The translations under genes and the position numbers were made by a program. A DNA stretch of 5,962 bases, taken from contig USHE01000109.1 of assembly GCA_900554385.1 (NCBI GenBank), positions 1 through 5,962 of the forward strand, in the 5' to 3' direction. Position 1 is the first letter of the stretch. Each line of letters starts with the position of its first letter. Source of the stretch: an uncultured bacterium (GTDB lineage: Bacteria; Cyanobacteriota; Vampirovibrionia; Gastranaerophilales; Gastranaerophilaceae). Positions 5,605-5,962 of the stretch are shown in pieces. The notes under the pieces are model-generated. The model saw only the letters and a program-made list of their open reading frames with translations. It was not told the DNA's origin and did not search any database.

Positions 5605-5962
5605 CTAATCACCCAAACACACAGCCTGAATGTTGCTGAAGCTGCGGCTGCTGTTGTGCCAGTACGAGTTCGTCGGGCGGAAGTACCTGGTGTAGGCGGT
5701 GGTGCTACCGTTCTCCTCACCAGACCACAAGTAGAAGCTGGGTTCTGGAAGTCCGAGAGATGTGGCGGTTCCGGGCTTGTAGGTTAAACCTGAGATATTT
5801 TGCTTAGCCCCTATGCTCGGGTTGCCTTCATAGATTGCACTCGCTATCTTTGCAAGGTCTGATGCTGTTGGCATGTTAGATTTACCTCCGCATTGTTTTA
5901 CTGCGCCTGCCCAGTAATCAGAGTCATAATAACATCCGTTTACCATGCCGTCTGCTTTCATT
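5605..5962 (-). CDS. Partial pilin-like / C-type-lectin-like surface protein, C-terminal part; putative DGR target
   Basis: Only the last 118 residues are in the window; the gene runs off the right edge. The Met at 5961 is probably internal, because no Shine-Dalgarno can be examined and the domain is already under way. The visible part has GCYYDSDYWAGAVKQCGG (9-26), an NMPTASDLAKIASAIYEG segment (29-46), then FYLWSGEE (76-83), a variable-looking stretch, and a terminal AVCLGD. The WSGEE ... AYTRYF ... AVCLGD layout resembles FGE-sulfatase/C-type-lectin-like modules, in which W-S-S/G-x-E is followed by an aromatic-rich segment and a terminal cysteine-containing strand. Three cysteines (10, 24, 115) are visible. 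I recall similar tails on prepilin-type secretion-system proteins in Gastranaerophilales, but the N-terminus that would show a prepilin peptide lies outside. Codon use changes sharply within the gene (see the variable-repeat entry). It is separated from the convergent exporter by a shared terminator. Confidence 0.7.
   Translation of the reverse strand, partial: MKADGMVNGCYYDSDYWAGAVKQCGGKSNMPTASDLAKIASAIYEGNPSIGAKQNISGLTYKPGTATSLGLPEPSFYLWSGEENGSTTAYTRYFRPTNSYWHNSSRSFSNIQAVCLGD
5617..5736 (-). repeat. Candidate DGR variable repeat (VR) at the 3' end of the partial gene
   Basis: Over residues F76-N110 of the partial protein (5736-5632), 23 of 35 codons end in C, 9 in G, 3 in T and none in A. 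The end is a chain of CAC, AAC, AGC, AGC, CGC, AGC, TTC, AGC, AAC. Such NNC runs arise when AAC-type codons of a template repeat are mutated at adenines. The last codons (ATT CAG GCT GTG TGT TTG GGT GAT) return to mixed third bases and hold a G/T-rich invariant-looking end, where the initiation-of-mutagenic-homology element would lie. The place in the protein (extreme C-terminus, CLec-like fold) is the usual one. The boundaries are estimates. No template repeat or reverse transcriptase is in the window. The alternative is a GC-rich segment gained by recombination. Confidence 0.5.

Noticed and set aside
1..5962. CRISPR array, tRNA/rRNA genes, insertion sequence or a DGR reverse transcriptase/template repeat.
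   Set aside because: No regularly spaced repeats, tRNA-like cloverleaf, transposase frame, reverse transcriptase motif, or second copy of the 5617-5736 segment was seen on reading both strands.

Overview
The window is an AT-rich bacterial chromosome segment with compact, mostly housekeeping gene content. Three things together suggest an uncultured gut bacterium of the Gastranaerophilales (Melainabacteria/Vampirovibrionia, the non-photosynthetic sisters of cyanobacteria): strong A/T preference at third codon positions, a small secreted protein with one EF-hand-like loop, and at the right edge a pilin-like or C-type-lectin-like C-terminus ending in AVCLGD. This assignment is inferred from the style of the proteins and is moderate at best. 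The full-length NifU/NifS pair and the short GlmU would also fit Campylobacterota.

Layout, left to right. Positions 12-45 hold an intrinsic terminator closing a minus-strand operon nifU-nifS (2104 down to 51). The two genes overlap by one base and encode the scaffold and the cysteine desulfurase of a NIF-type Fe-S assembly system. A 132-bp divergent intergenic region (2105-2236) carries a likely promoter for each direction. It is followed by glmU (2237-3514, plus), which makes UDP-GlcNAc for peptidoglycan and other glycans. glmU converges on a minus-strand gene for a small exported EF-hand-like protein (3549-4094), with a strong hairpin terminator between them. A 79-bp divergent spacer separates that gene from a 14-TM DHA2-family MFS exporter (4174-5574, plus). 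The exporter's start region is unusual. The exporter converges, across a hairpin that overlaps its own stop codon, on the 3' part of a minus-strand gene that runs off the right edge (5605-5962).

The most notable signal is in that last partial gene. Its final ~45 codons switch abruptly to C- or G-ending codons: I count 23 of 35 ending in C, 9 in G, 3 in T and none in A over residues F76-N110 of the visible part. They form a run of NNC codons (TAC, AAC, AGC, CAC, CGC, TTC) beside a WSGEE motif and a terminal AVCLGD. This is how the variable repeat of a diversity-generating retroelement (DGR) target looks in a C-type-lectin/FGE-like fold. No reverse transcriptase or template repeat lies in the window, so this is a prediction that can be tested by looking elsewhere in the genome.

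The transcription units look independent. Fe-S assembly (nifUS) and cell-wall precursor synthesis (glmU) are core functions. The secreted protein, the exporter and the putative hypervariable surface protein are accessory and envelope-facing.
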